A stretch of 64,000 nt of DNA, taken from positions 6,607,001-6,671,000 of the forward strand of contig JAYKKT010000040.1 of assembly GCA_036023115.1 (NCBI GenBank), given 5' to 3'. The stretch comes from Brasenia schreberi. Its lineage: Eukaryota; Streptophyta; Magnoliopsida; Nymphaeales; Cabombaceae. This document shows positions 23,027-37,100 of the stretch, in pieces. A program made the position numbers and the translations under genes. Position 1 is the first letter of the stretch, and each line of letters opens with the position of its first letter. The notes below the pieces were generated by a model. It ran no database searches. It saw only the letters and a list, made by a program, of their open reading frames with translations, and was not told the DNA's origin.

Positions 23027-23431
23027 GAAACCACATAGTATAATAGGTCTAATTGCTACTCTATCATATTTACGTTTTAACTTTAGTGGTATCTTCTTGT
23101 CACATAGAATACCTAATGCACTTCTCCATTTAACCACCCTCCATTAGTTCTATGCATAACATTTCCATCAATAGACCCTATGTATTTAAAACTTTTCTTA
23201 TAAGGGATGCAATATATTCCAATCTTAATTTTTATATCATCTGAAGTAACCAATGATCAAACCTATACTCTATATTTTGTCTTTGTTCTACTAAGTCAAG
23301 CCTTTACTTACTAATATTTATCTCTATAGTTCCAACTTCCTAATAACTTTTTCCTTGGACTCATCCACTAACATAATGTCATCTACAAATAACATACACC
23401 AAGATACTTCATCTTAGATAAGCTTTAATAA

Positions 23432-26400
23432 TGCCAAATTAATAAAATTGATTATCAATTATATCCCCTAATTTCTTATCCTCTTCCTCAGATATCTGAT
23501 CCCATATTATTCTATTTTGTCACCCAGTTTTTTTCTCAGTTCTATGCAAAGGTACAATCTTCTGGTTTCTTGAGGAAACTAGAAGGGACTCATGAACTCA
23601 ATAAATTTATTTTCCAGCTTCTATGTGCAAAAGAGTAAATCATGAATGTCTGCATAGCCAGAACGCATCAAGCATTGTCTTTATTCATTATCTAAAACCA
23701 TGAAACATGTAGAATATAAACAAGTCCTAAGTACACCATTTGGCGTAAGAGTGTACCTCTTAACAAATGAATAGTTCATAAGAAAGAAGGTCATGAACTT
23801 AGCTATTTGTTTCGCTGACGGCTAGAATCCGCATCTCTGTTTCTCTATTCTAGATCATATCAATCAAAGATGGCAACTGAACATACTGCACAATAGTAGA
23901 ATAAGGGAAATATTCACAACGAAACTGGTTTTTGACAAGGTCAAAGGTTGAATGGCTTCTCTTTTGGCCTTGGCAAGGTTAACGATGCTGTTTGTTTTAT
24001 CTATAGCGAACAGGAGCAAGCATCAATAATAGTCGGTTCAAACATTTAGGTAGGCCATTATCAGGATAAGACCATAAGGGGATGGTAAAAATATCCTACG
24101 TTTCATATGTAATGCAATGTGTTTCAATGATTTGCAGACTAACCACATATCCCACAAATGAGGAACTAGTGATACAGGAAATCAATTTACACAGACAAGG
24201 CAATTGATGTCTACACTCTTCAAAGCAGATTTTATGTAAATTAAGTGAAGATCCCATATTGAAGTTTCAATCCTGCTTTCATTCACAGAAGACACAATAA
24301 TGATTTGCAGAAACTGTATTATGGCATCTAGATAGAACTGCATGTATAAGTTTTAACTACAGCTACATCACCATATCATAAACTTGATAGCACTAACAAT
24401 CTTCTTGTTTTATACATTCACGTCACATAAAGCATGATACAACAACACTCATGGTGCCATCAAATGATATCCGCAAGAAACCAGGGAAAAACTCAGACAA
24501 GCGTTTTGAGATTTAAATCAGAGGCCACTTCAGCATCAACGTTTCACCAAACCAAAATTGCAAATAAAAGGTTGATAAAGAAAAAGGGATCACTGAATTG
24601 AAGCTATCTCCATTTTGTGTTTCTTATGCTTTAGAAAATGTACATGGCCGATATTTCATAATACATGGCGAATGACTTCATTTTCAAGATTTACCTCTGC
24701 AATTGAAGCAGTTTCTCAATCATAAAAAAACCTGAACTATACATTTTGAGACACATACAGCTGAAATGTTGCAAACTCCACTTCGAGCCATCATCTCCAG
24801 CCTCTTCTCACTCTGTGACACCAACAATGACGAATAACACGCTGATGAGTATCACTTAACTCTGAAATTTTCTCAAACAACTTATTCAGAAAAAAGAAAA
24901 TCTTTAACATCAACAAATGAATGCTTTGAGTTTCAAAAGTATGACAACACGCTGAATACATGCTTAGGATTTATGGACTCCCACCTGCACACACTAATGG
25001 ATATGGGTACTTTAATAATTGAATATGCGCAAATTTAGCTGGATTATCACCACTCAATCCAAACTATTCTTATCCCAGTAAGGTACTTAACATTTAAAAG
25101 CATGTGCCTACATCCCAATTCAAATCTACTCAAACCTAAAAGGGATTTCCTGTGCCAAAGCATTTTACAATTTGGGATTTCTAACCAAATCCAAGAAATA
25201 GGGTGTAAGTCGTGCAGATGCTTCAGCTTACTCCCAACCATTCACAGTCCTAAGAGTAGTTGCGGGCACTAAGTGACTTACCAAAGGATAGTATGAACTA
25301 AGTCAATCAACAGATGGCATATAAAGTTATAAACCATTATAACAATAATCAGATGAAGCTTCCACATGATCATATGAACACTTGAAGTATTTGGGTATCA
25401 AAATTGATGAGCAGTCTCATGTCAGTACCCAGACTGTAACAAAAATAGTTTTTTCAGTGAAACAAGTGACGGTTGAACTATCACTGGGGTAAACAATCAG
25501 ATCATGGATCAATCCAATTCTATTTTGAAGTTCAGGTATTCCTTCTATTTGGAGAATTACTCATATGAAAAGACAAATGACAACTGGTTAACGCAATCAA
25601 TTGGTTTTGTGCTCTAGTCAAGTTGGTCACTAAATCTTCCTGGCTAACTTATCTCTAAGACTGGCAATGGCTTAGAAAGCAGTATCAAGAGTGTCATGGT
25701 CAAACTTCAAGAACTCAGGAGCGCTCAGTGAAATGATGCTGGCTAATAAATGCTATTAAACACATTCTTATTGACTTAGTTTTATGTAAGTTAACTTGAA
25801 TGACTCACCAACCATTTGGTAAGTAAAGTCCATCACAGGTAAAACCTGATCAACCATCAGAAACTCAGCAAAGTCCACTGTAATAGGTTCTTTAGATAAT
25901 ATTGGTCAATCAAGAAAAACGGACCAACTCATAGCTATTTGGATTCACATCTTATGAAGGCAATGCCAGAGCTTGATTTGCAGCAGGAACTTTTACATTT
26001 TAACTATTAATGGCATGGACTTGTCAAAATTAAGCAAGTGGCCAACAGATTCCTTTGATAAGTAATAAAAAAACTGGCTCTCCAACTATGAATACAAGAA
26101 GGATCTTGACAAGATAAAGGCGATGTGCTTGTGCTCGCAGCAGGAGATGCAGCATCAGTACGGTAGAGATGCCAGAGCAAAAACATATATACAATTCCTT
26201 TCAAGACTCCTGCGCGTTCTCAAGGTTGCATTAGCAAGAATGGAAAACTTGAAACCTTCAGCAAGGCATGGACCTCACTGACAATCAGCACAGTTGCATC
26301 AGTGGCCACATGCAAGGATCATATACCATCAACCCATCAATCAGAATTGCCTGACAATACAAAAAAGGAAAAGAAAGAATCAACACTCATATACAGCAAC

Positions 26401-28150
26401 CATGTCATCAACAAGCATGGCAGATCAACAAGTCATTCATCACATAGAAATCTACAAAAAGGAAGCTTCCTTGTACATATTTTTCTCCATTACAAACTTT
26501 TAAAAAACAAACAAAACCAAAACTCAATTATTTGAGATCGTACACTTCCCTGAAGTAAAGAACGACTTTTCCATAAAAGTTCATGAGAGTTTTGCGAAAT
26601 TGCTAAGCAAAGCCCAGAAAATGTGTAATTGAAAGAAAAAGACATTTGAAAGGAACTCTAACTGTACATTGCCTTTTCCAAGGGTGTCAATTATGATGAC
26701 CCCAGGTAAATCAGTTTCTCGAAAGGAAACATTGATAGAAAATACATAAGTTAGTTAAGAGAAAGAAATACATAACAATTTGCTTCTCTCTTAAAAGAAT
26801 CTTAGTGAAAGGCAAGCAAATCCTTTAAATGCTTTTACTTGTACAACTGAGAATATGAATTCATGGTTGCATTTTCAACATCGCAAATCAGCCTGGCTTA
26901 AATTTAGCATGTGGCATAATAATGGTAGGCATTTACAGGCATTGACACCAAAATGGCCCCAACAGAAAGGAGTTGCTGGCTCATGAAACCAAATATAAAA
27001 CCAACCAAGCCTCAAGTCACTAAGATTACAACCCATTTTCTGACAGCAATCCAACCCATGTTTGAAACAAGCACAAATGAGTATCAGCATAACACAAATC
27101 AGATTCAAGAAATCCAACCTTCAAAAATGGTGCACACCAACTAAATTGAGATTGTTGCCATGGCTGAAAATGGTTATGTGCTTGAGTGTGTGTATGTGTG
27201 CATAAGCGTGCATGTTTGTGTCAGAGAAGGAGAGATGATAAAAGCGTCATACCCCTCGTTGCTCCCTTTTCTTCTCTCTTTTCTTTTGTAATTGGCTATA
27301 CAGATATGAATGGCAAGGACCATCCCTTAGACCTTCTGATTACAACCTACGTAAGTCCTCTATGGGCATCAAGATCAAACTGCCTACTGTTTACCATATT
27401 TGCATCTGGAAAAATTGGTTCTTAGACCTGATGGGACATTCAGGCTGACAATTACAGCCCTTTTGGTCAAGCTGAACCAATAATGAGGCTGAATTGGGCT
27501 TGCTAAAGCGTTTCAACATTCAGAAGGTATTATGACCTAACCTGGTTTTCCAGTGGGGAATGTCAACAGGAGCAACATAATATCTCCACCTTCTTCCTTT
27601 TTCAGCGCTTACAATGTTAAGTAAACCCCTTTCTTATTATTAATTTTTCTGTAGTATCATATGCAAATCCCCTTTACATTCTTTTGTATTTGGTAATCAG
27701 TAGACGGCCCTCTTTGAGACTTATATCTGCAGCGAGCACAGAGTAGTGAATTTATTTTTCTTCATTTTGCTCAAGGCACTCAAGTGTTTCTCCCTCTATT
27801 ATAAGGCTAGGCACTGTCATAAGTGCTTCTTTTTAAATAAGCTCTTTATCCAAAAAAAAAAGGGTTGACTATGCCTCTGCATGATGTGAGGACCGCAACC
27901 TGTGGAAGATTTGCATTCCTGCGTACTGTTCTTATCTGTGTATATATAACCAGTCAGAGAAAATGTTTTGTTTCTTCCCTGTGTGTGCGCGTTCAAATAT
28001 TTGTCAGTCACAAAGGTGCAGGAAACTCTCTCTTTCTCTCTCACACACACAGACACATGCACGCATGCCCACAAATAATCATCCAAGAATTCACATGTCA
28101 TGGAAATTCACTTACCTTCCCAGTCAAAGTATAGACAGGCAGAATTACTT
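23432..28150. other. Intergenic and 3' flank of the HUA2-like gene
   Basis: About 4.7 kb of AT-rich DNA with no recognised gene. Small low-complexity tracts occur near 27180-27225 (TG-rich) and 28030-28065 (CT/CA-rich). The distal 3' UTR of the HUA2-like gene must lie just below 28151. Confidence 0.5.
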
Positions 28151-31100
28151 TCACATTTGCCTCCAACGGTTAAAGGATGCAATATCTGATCTGCCAGGTT
28201 GCAACTGATTGACACCATGAGGAGGAGCTGGAAAAAGAAGAAACATAAGGCATAAAACATAAACATGCAACAGAATAATACTAATGAAGCAAGTACAACA
28301 TGATGTTAAAATATTAAAATTAGTCCAAGAACCCCTTCATCAACATGCGTATAAAATTTTGGACAAGCATATAAGCCACCTGGCATTGAACCTCCAGCAC
28401 TAATAGAGTTTTGCACAGGGTACTGAAATCCCATGGGGTTTAAGCAAGGCCTTTCAGCTGGAGGTCGACAATAGCCTGATAAAGGAAAACACGAAGAAGC
28501 ATACAGAATTCGATTTTCATTATCTTCATAAAGAAAAGCTCATCCAAAAATGTCACACGCACACATTTATTTATTTGTTTGTTTGTTATTGAAAAGAGAC
28601 ACAACTCATCCCTAGTAGCAAATCCGTACTTAACAGAATAAACAGATCCACATACCATCTTGCACAATTGGTGGCCCTGAGCATGATGGTGCTGTCATCC
28701 CTCCAGGGCCCCAGACACCTTGCTGATTACTGGCAGCAGATTCATTAGGATGTGGCCTCCACTGTTCCTCGTTAGGATGCCGCCAACTATGGGGGGTAGG
28801 TGTCATATGATATTGGTGGTAAGGTTGTTGTTGGACAAACTGTGGAGCTCCAGGCCTAGAATACTGAAAATGATTTGGAGGTGGTGGTGGAGGGGAGAAA
28901 TGATTCGAGAAAGGTTGTGGAGGGGTGGGATGGTAAGGTCGTTGAGGGAATTGTGCATGGACAGGTTGGAGCTGCTGGTTAACTTGAGCAACTTGCGGTC
29001 CCAAATGCACATTATTTTTCCCATAGTCAAAATTAGAAGAATGAATGCTGGGGACATCCTGACCATGGCATATTCCAGGTGCGGCAAAAGAAGGGTTATG
29101 TAGAACCCTTTCATTTCCAAGAGGCATGGCATTAACATGGACCTGGAGAGGAGCATTCACAGGTGCTTGGACACTCGTATTACCCTGTATATAAAAGAGC
29201 AAATCAGTAGCCATACACCCAAGCTCATGTTAAAATTACAAAGGAACTCCCAAGAAACTTGCCTCTGATGGCTTAAAGTAATCTTGATGGCTCATTTCTG
29301 GAAGCCTGTGGTAATCTTGGGGCATGGAATGACCATACATGTAGGGGGGTGGAGAAGCCGGTGGCAATGGTGGTGGCGGCGGTGGGGGAGGAGGGGGAGA
29401 TGGAGATTCTGGTGGAGGTGGAGGTGGAGAAGAAGGTAATGGAGGTGGCTGAGGAGGAGAATATGCCGGTAGTGGTGGAGAACCCATTGTCAATGGGCAA
29501 ATATCAGCTTGATCATCAATGCAACTATCTGTGACATGATCTGCAACATTGTGTTGAGGTTCTGGGTCGACATATATGCTGCGGACTATAAGGTCATCTT
29601 TGCAAGAGGTAGATACATCTTCCATCTCAAGCTCTCCATCAACTTCCTCTAAGATGTGGTGACGCTTGTCACTTGGTGTACCAGAATATTGTCGTGCCTC
29701 CAAAACTTCAACAGCTTCCAATGAAGATTTATCAGTGGCTTCCTTCATTGAAAGACACTCTTCATCTTCGAAAACATGAGAAGCTAGGAAACCAGGCAAC
29801 TGAAACGTGGCATTGCTGGAAGGAAGCAAATCCAATTCAGTACATTTAAGTAACAACCATATAGGTACAGGTAAAATAGGTGTTGAAGTTGAAAATGCAA
29901 TATCCAAACTACAAACCCAGGATCATAACTTGATAGGATCTAGTCTTAGAGAAAGCTTGATATAATCTAATATTTTCCAACAATCAAAAAAGAATCAAGA
30001 AGACATGAAAACATGTTAGACAGACAAAAGCGAGGCTTATAAATTACAAACCAAGACAGGCTAAAATATCAGTTGTCCCAGAATACAAACAACAACAACT
30101 AAGCCTTTTCCCATACTAGACGGGGTCGGCTACATGGATTCTTTGTTTCCACAGATCCATATCGTGTGCCATGTTAGCAGTTAACTCACAATAAGCTAGA
30201 TCATTCTTTATTATTTCTTTCCAACACTTTTGTGGTCATCCTCTAGCTCTTTTAATACTTTCCAAATTTAGTTTTTCATACCTTCTTACAGGTTCTTCTT
30301 TTGATCTTCTTTCTATATGTCCAAACCATCTTAAACGATATTCAATCATTTTATCATCTATTTCAGTTGTCCCAGAATAAGCCACGTTAATTATTGGAGA
30401 AAATACTAATCAGAGAACTATCTGCTTGATAATCTCCAAATGCCTCATATTTCTATAATAACATGAGACCTATGTCGGCAATGGGCTGTACAATGGAGAC
30501 CACAATTTAATTAAATTCAAAAGGTTATTTTCAAATCCTAAAAAATGAATTACAAGCAGAACAGAAGAACAACTGCGTACACAATACTTGGAAATATGAA
30601 TAGGTAATGGAAGTGAACCATTCACAAATTTACAACCACTGAATATCTAGTATATGAAAGATAATTCAGCTTAACTACAAATAAGTAATGACCCATAAAT
30701 AAAGATGAAGGCAGTATAGGATATAAAACAAGTTGCAGGTTCAGAATCCAGATCACTGTGCTAGCCAACAAACTTCAAGCTTCCACCACAAACACGTATA
30801 GGATATCAAAGTAACCCATTAAACAAGTTCCTACTGAAGTGGAGAACTCTATGGATAAGGATGTTGACTGATAAAAGTGAATATAAAGGAATATATGATT
30901 CAGACAGACTTACCAGCTGCCACAGGGAATACACACGGTAAAGGAAAAACTGAACAGATTAACATTCAGCCATCCAATCCAATGTACTTGGGCCTTTGCT
31001 GCTCTAATGTAACAGCAAAAAGCTATTTACCGACCATATTAGAAATGCCCTTTACACTGGAGTTCCATCCAGAGTTAAATTGCTAAAAATAGCATAGCAA

Positions 31101-34100
31101 AGTAATGGCGAAAGAGTTCTGATCAACTTGGCCAGTACCATGAAAGCAAATAAGCAACCAATACCTGCCATACTCATCAACAAGCATTCCTTCCATTTCC
31201 CTAAGCGGGTCATCCACAGCACGTTCTGCTCGAGTTGGACGTCTAAATGAGCCAGCAGTAAGATCATCATTTGAAGATCCTATCTCATCCATGTGGCGAC
31301 GAAGAATGGATTCTGGAAGGATTTTCCTCTCAAGCCACAACCTCAATACCTATTCAAGTGAACAAAGAGTTCAATATCAAAGAAATCAAAGATGTTGGCA
31401 GCATCCTAAGGATCACACAATTACCTTCAAGCATTGGCGACGATTTTCACGTGCAGCAGCTCCAGGTGGGGCAGCAGCACCTAAAAGCCGTGGAAGAGCT
31501 GCCTGTACGGTTGGAATATATGAAGCCCCTGCAATGCCTGCAGCAACGGCCATTTAGTAAAGTAGTTCAAAGGCATTAACTGTTTTTATTTGCTCAACCA
31601 GCATAAAGCCTATTCACACAATAGCAGCTTTGCAAGGTCTGCATCTCAATAACACAAACAGGAATTGTGAAACAATATTATCTGGCATGCGATGAGGTGC
31701 TAAGGCAATATAGATATTTAAAGGAACCGCAGTACTGAAAAGAATTTGATAGTAGCTCCTATCCATGAAGGAACCAAAAGAATATTTGGAATAAGTTGAC
31801 AGATGAGGAATCTTTTCTTTTTATTAACCCATAATAGTTGTTGGTACAAGCAACCTATAACATGGGAATGTTGATCCGTTTCTGGGGCTCTTCTATTTTC
31901 CTACTTTTTAAGAACTAAGGAGGATATTGTTGTCAAAGCATAAACAAAGTGTGGTAAAGACCGTGCCAGATAGGCACTTCCATGAGCACCCGTCTTTGAT
32001 ACTCCAACACTTGGACACTCATACTTTTTCCATGTCCGACTCACCGCTATCTAATTTAACATTTATTTTGTGCTATGGCAGTAAGACACTTCATGAACAT
32101 TGATTGATTATTACTTTCTAATAATTGACTTATTAACAAATGATTTTCTGTTTGGTTTTATGAGAAATTATAATTATATACAGTAACATACATAAATTAT
32201 ATATAGCCGTGTCCAGGCACACATGATTTTTGAAATTTGCCATGTCTTGCACCTGCACCTGAGCCCATGTCTGCACCCACACCCATGTGACATGAGAAAA
32301 AAGATATCTTCTGATGTTTTGGAGCAGCACCTTGGTGCTTTATTGAATAAATTTATATTATTTGTCTATGAAATAAGTACAAATACAATATGATGAAGAT
32401 AAAATAATCGTTGAACATAACAGAAATACCAACTGAAGAACACTTTTAAGGCTGAAAAACTGTTGTAAGGAACAGATAACACATGATCTAGTTTTTGTGG
32501 AGTTAAACACTAAGATGACACAAAATACAGCATAATGGTGACATAGGATCCATGTTCTATGTGCCCGATTCATTAACGTGAGATAAGGCTTGGTTTTGGT
32601 TTTGGAAATAGAACTACAATTGAAGCCAAGAGTCACATGAGAATCTTATAATGTATCCGTTACTTCTTGAAGACTAATATAGCTGACCACTCAATAAGAT
32701 ATTGTTCATCTGATATGCATAACATATTAGTTCCTTTCTGCCTAGCATATACCTTTTCCTTTTCGTTGTCACGAAACAGAGCACACCCTAACTGGACGCA
32801 AAGCCCCAGATTGTAAGGGGTGATATCCTTCATCTTAAAGGCCTTTCATTTTTTACTCTACCGAAGAGAGACGAAGTTTTAAAGGCATTCTTAGAACACG
32901 CCTCATTGAAAAGAAATATTAAAATACAATGTTAATACACTAGAGATGTTACACATAGAATTAATGCTGGTTGGTTAAAATGGAGAGGAGCATCAGGTAT
33001 TCTTTGTGATAAGAAGATACCATTAAAATTAAAAGGTAAATATTATAGAGCAGCAATTAGGCCTGCCATGTTTTATGGTTCTGAGTGTTGGGCAGTTAAT
33101 CATCAACATGTACAAAAGATGTTAGTGACAGAAATGAAGATGTTCAGATGGATGAGTGGTCATACAAGAAAAGACCGTATACATAATGAGGTTATTAGAA
33201 ACAAATTAGGAGTGGCACTAAAATGAGAGAACATCGTTTAAGATGGTTTGGACATATAGAAAGAAGATCAAAAGAAGAACCTGTAAGAAGGTTAGAAAAA
33301 CTAAATTTGGAAAGTATTAAAAGAGGTAGAGGACGACCACAAAAGTGTTGGAAAGAAACAATAAAGAATGATCTAGCTTATTGGGAGTTAACTGCTAACA
33401 TGGCACACGATAGGGATCTGTGGAAACAAAGAATCCATGTAGCCGACCCCGTCTAGTATGGGAAAAGGCTTAGTTGTTGTTGTTGTTGTTGTTTTGTTAA
33501 TACACTAGAGAACTCCGCCCATGTAGGGGATCACCCTTGTATGGCCAGTCCGAAGCCCAGGTAGAGAGTTGTATTAGGTTGCCGATGGTGAGCCTAAAAC
33601 TTTCTAGGGTCTTAAGGGGTGAACGTTTGGAGCAAGAATGTGCTGGATCCCATCTGAACTCCGAAGTTAAGCATGCTTAGGCGAAAATAGGGAGTGCTCG
33701 GAAGTCCTTGTGTTGCACCCTCTAGCCAACACCACTTAGTGTGGGAAAAGCCTTAGGTACACTAGAGGTACCGTACATTATGTGTTGTTCTTCTCAACAG
33801 CTACATCTCAAGCCCAATGCATACTTTGACTCAAATTTTGAGTACACATAAAGGATGATGCCTGTATTACCTGGACATGCAGCATCATTTTCCATATTAC
33901 TGAATTAATCACTCCTTGACATGATTTGTGCCACCTATTCTCAAACTTCAAACTATCCAGCACAATGCCACATCAGAAACAGTGCAGTTACTAAAACTCC
34001 AATATAGAGTATAACCCATAGATGAGCCCGTAAGTGATAACACATTGTAGTGCATAGCCCACGGCATAATTGTGTGCTATTCACCCCACCCCGGAAAAGA

Positions 34101-37100
34101 GTATAGCCCCTTATTGAATCTATGGGGCTAAAATGCAGAGACCAAAATGTGACCTACGCTATTTATAGGGCTGGTTGAGTTAGCTCTTATTCCAGAATCA
34201 TATGTTAGGCTGAGTCATGTCAACCACTGAACAACCTTGAGTTAGCTCTTATTCCAGAATCATATGTTAGGCTGAGTCATGTCAACCCTTGAACAACCTA
34301 CTTTGCACATATCATCTTTCGTACCATAACTAGTTTAGCTGACAAACAACATTCACAAGAATTAAGATGAAAAACATGCAATCTTGCTTCTTTTTATTTT
34401 ATGATATTCTCACGTTACTTTTCAGTTTTTAGTTGGGATATCCTAAAGTCTTAGTCATCATAATCAAAATTTTGTACCTATTCATATTGGTCTTAAGTTG
34501 AAAAGCTTAATGAATTCATCAATATCAGAATTTCACAACTAAGTCAGTGTTACAACATAGTTGCTAAAATTATTTCATTATATATGATTATGATTAGCCG
34601 ATTGCTCCTGAATTACTAGATTAGCAACTATTAAAAAAATTACTCCATTGAATTGATGATTTCTTTTCTAACTTACATGCTGATTATATCACTAAACATG
34701 ATCTAGTTACTGATGTATTATTAATTTCATCACTAAAAGAATAAATAATGCATTAATGTCATAGAAACTCCTGCATTTCCTGTCATTCATGTTCTGTACA
34801 TATATTGCTTTTTTATATGTCAAACCAGCTGAACCAAGTCAAGTAACTGGATAACACATATAGCAGTTGGTCCCGAGAACATCGAGAAATAAATGACTGA
34901 ATCCAGTCACATGGACACTTTGCCGCACCCATGTCAGGCGCTACGACACTCGAGACCAACATAGACACAGTGTCACTCCAAAATTGTCAGTCAATGTGAC
35001 CAAGTCTATATTCATCGAAGAATAAGGAAAAGGGTTAGGATACTGAGTCTATATTCATCCAAGAATAAGGGGGGGGAAGTAATACTTGTCATTGTTAGTA
35101 TGGGGTTGAGTGGAAGAGGAAACGTGAGAATGTGTGGTGAGAAGAGAAAAGGGGCGAAGGGAATAGAAGAGTGAGAAAGAAAGAGGGGAAGGCAGAAAGA
35201 ACATCAAAGGAAAGGAGAGAGGGATAGCACGTGGATAGAGAAAATAAAAGTGTAAGGAAAAATAAAATCGGAATACATGCTAATGTTAGTTTTTAAAATA
35301 TCATTAAAGAATGTATAAATATAATACTTTATATATGATATAATAGCAGTAATTATTGGATATTTTCTTATAAGTCTAATGTATAAATATAATACTTTAT
35401 ATATGATATAATAGCAGTAATTATTGGATATTTTATTATAAGTCTTACACATATGTCTAGAAAATATTATGAATATATAAATAGATTTTATTTATAATCT
35501 GTATTCAAAAATATATTTGTCAATGACCATTTATATATATATATATATATATACCCTGTCATGTTCCCACACCTGAAATTTTTCAAAACTGCCATGTCCC
35601 GCACCCATATATGTATCTGTGTGACATAGACCGAGTCACAAAAGCAAACCTTCGTCAAAATGCATACCTCTCTGGCTGTGTGAGCATTGTGTGATGGAAT
35701 CAACAAGAAAAAGCAAGTCAACTCTTCGATGAAAACTGGCTTCATTATCTAATTTCCGAATAAGAATATCTACAACCTGCATATAACACAGGTAAAATAT
35801 TCTCAAGATGTGCGACTGGAGAAAACTCTCTAGTACAAATAACAGTGATTATAGCCCCAACGGTCACAACTTTATATCAAATCCATAACAAAAAATGACA
35901 CTAGGTGCAGATCCCTAAACTAAGAAGACAAAATAAGCCACAAAAAAACAAGAGCAATTCAGAAATCAGACAGGAGAGGTTTTTACGCAAACTCAAGAAC
36001 TAAGCAGCCCATTTTGCTAGCTCAAAGAACAATGTTCAATTCTATATCCAGTCAAGAAGAAATGATCCAGTACATACAGGTCTACGATCCAAGAAATGAA
36101 AACTAATCCAGAAAAGAGCAAGTGCACTCTAGGAAGTTCTACTCAGAAAACAGAACCAGATGTTATCTGGGTGCAAACACCATCATTCAATCATCAGTCC
36201 CCACATATCATTGAGTGTGATCCTGGATTTACATAAACTTTCTTTCTGAATCATCATCACAGAGAAGGTGTCACCCCTATGTCAAGGTGGACAAAACCGC
36301 TGAAGCTCATAGGTTTGTATGTATACTCAGTGGCTACATCACTGGTATAGGTGCAAAGGGTGCAGTCCAGCAACTCTGAAAATCCCGGTTGTGGCCATAT
36401 ACATGGACATGCATAAACACATACATATGTGTGTGTATATACACACATACTCACTCATTCCCTCTCTCCTCTCAAGAAAGCAACAAAATAATAGCTGGTT
36501 GTGTAATACCCACACCTCCAATGCATCCATATCCAACAGAATACTCAAGTAATCCATTGAAATACTTTGGTGGTTCAGGAGAAAACCAAGAAAAAATTCC
36601 TCAATAGTTACATAAGCTGACAACATAAAGATTTTGGTGATTAAGCAGGCCCATGCTTCCAGTGAATTGCATGGCAGTTAACAGCAAGAAGATGTGAAAC
36701 ATGCATAGGAGTTAGCTAACTTACTTCTCCAGCAATCCCATACTTTGCACAATCAATAGCCAGACGTGTAGCTCGGCCAATACTTTCTTTTGTTCTAGAT
36801 AGCGTTTCCACCATTCCCTCAAAAGCATCACGAGCCACAGCTGCTTCAGTTCCACCGCTCAATGAGTCTCCAACACCCTTGTATTCTGAAACTGTAGCTT
36901 CTTCATATTCTTTCGAGTCTATCTGCTGCTGTGGTAAGAACTGATGTACAAGAGTTGATGGAGATGTAAATGATGAATGAGAAAAAGATCCCTTTGAACT
37001 CTGTATCACGCCATTGCTCAAGGGAAGGGGTTGAACGGCGGGAATAGGACTCAAAGACTTAACTTGAGTAGGAGTAGTGGGTAAGTAAGAGCTGCCAAGA

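Larger units (their letters stand above)
13951..23430 (-). mobile_element. Old RTE LINE copy, split by later insertions
   Basis: The minus-strand tail (CAACAACAACAGAGCC, then TTAGATGGGGTCAGCTACAC) lies at 13951-14010. The body resumes at 22442 and again at 23032-23430, where the reverse transcriptase region is recognisable in degraded form (antisense of the RTE block around the FADD box). The pieces join cleanly when the hAT (14011-22441) and the solo LTR (22694-23026) are removed. It is more diverged from the other RTE copies in the window, which fits its being the oldest layer of the nest. Confidence 0.85.

Noticed and set aside
28720..29534. Plus-strand ORFs opposite the proline-rich HUA2 exons
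   Set aside because: They are antisense shadows of the HUA2 coding sequence, with Gly/Glu/Val runs mirroring proline codons.
33617..33721. A functional 5S rRNA gene
   Set aside because: About 15 nt around the box C promoter region are missing, the 5' end is diverged, and it is fused to RTE sequence.
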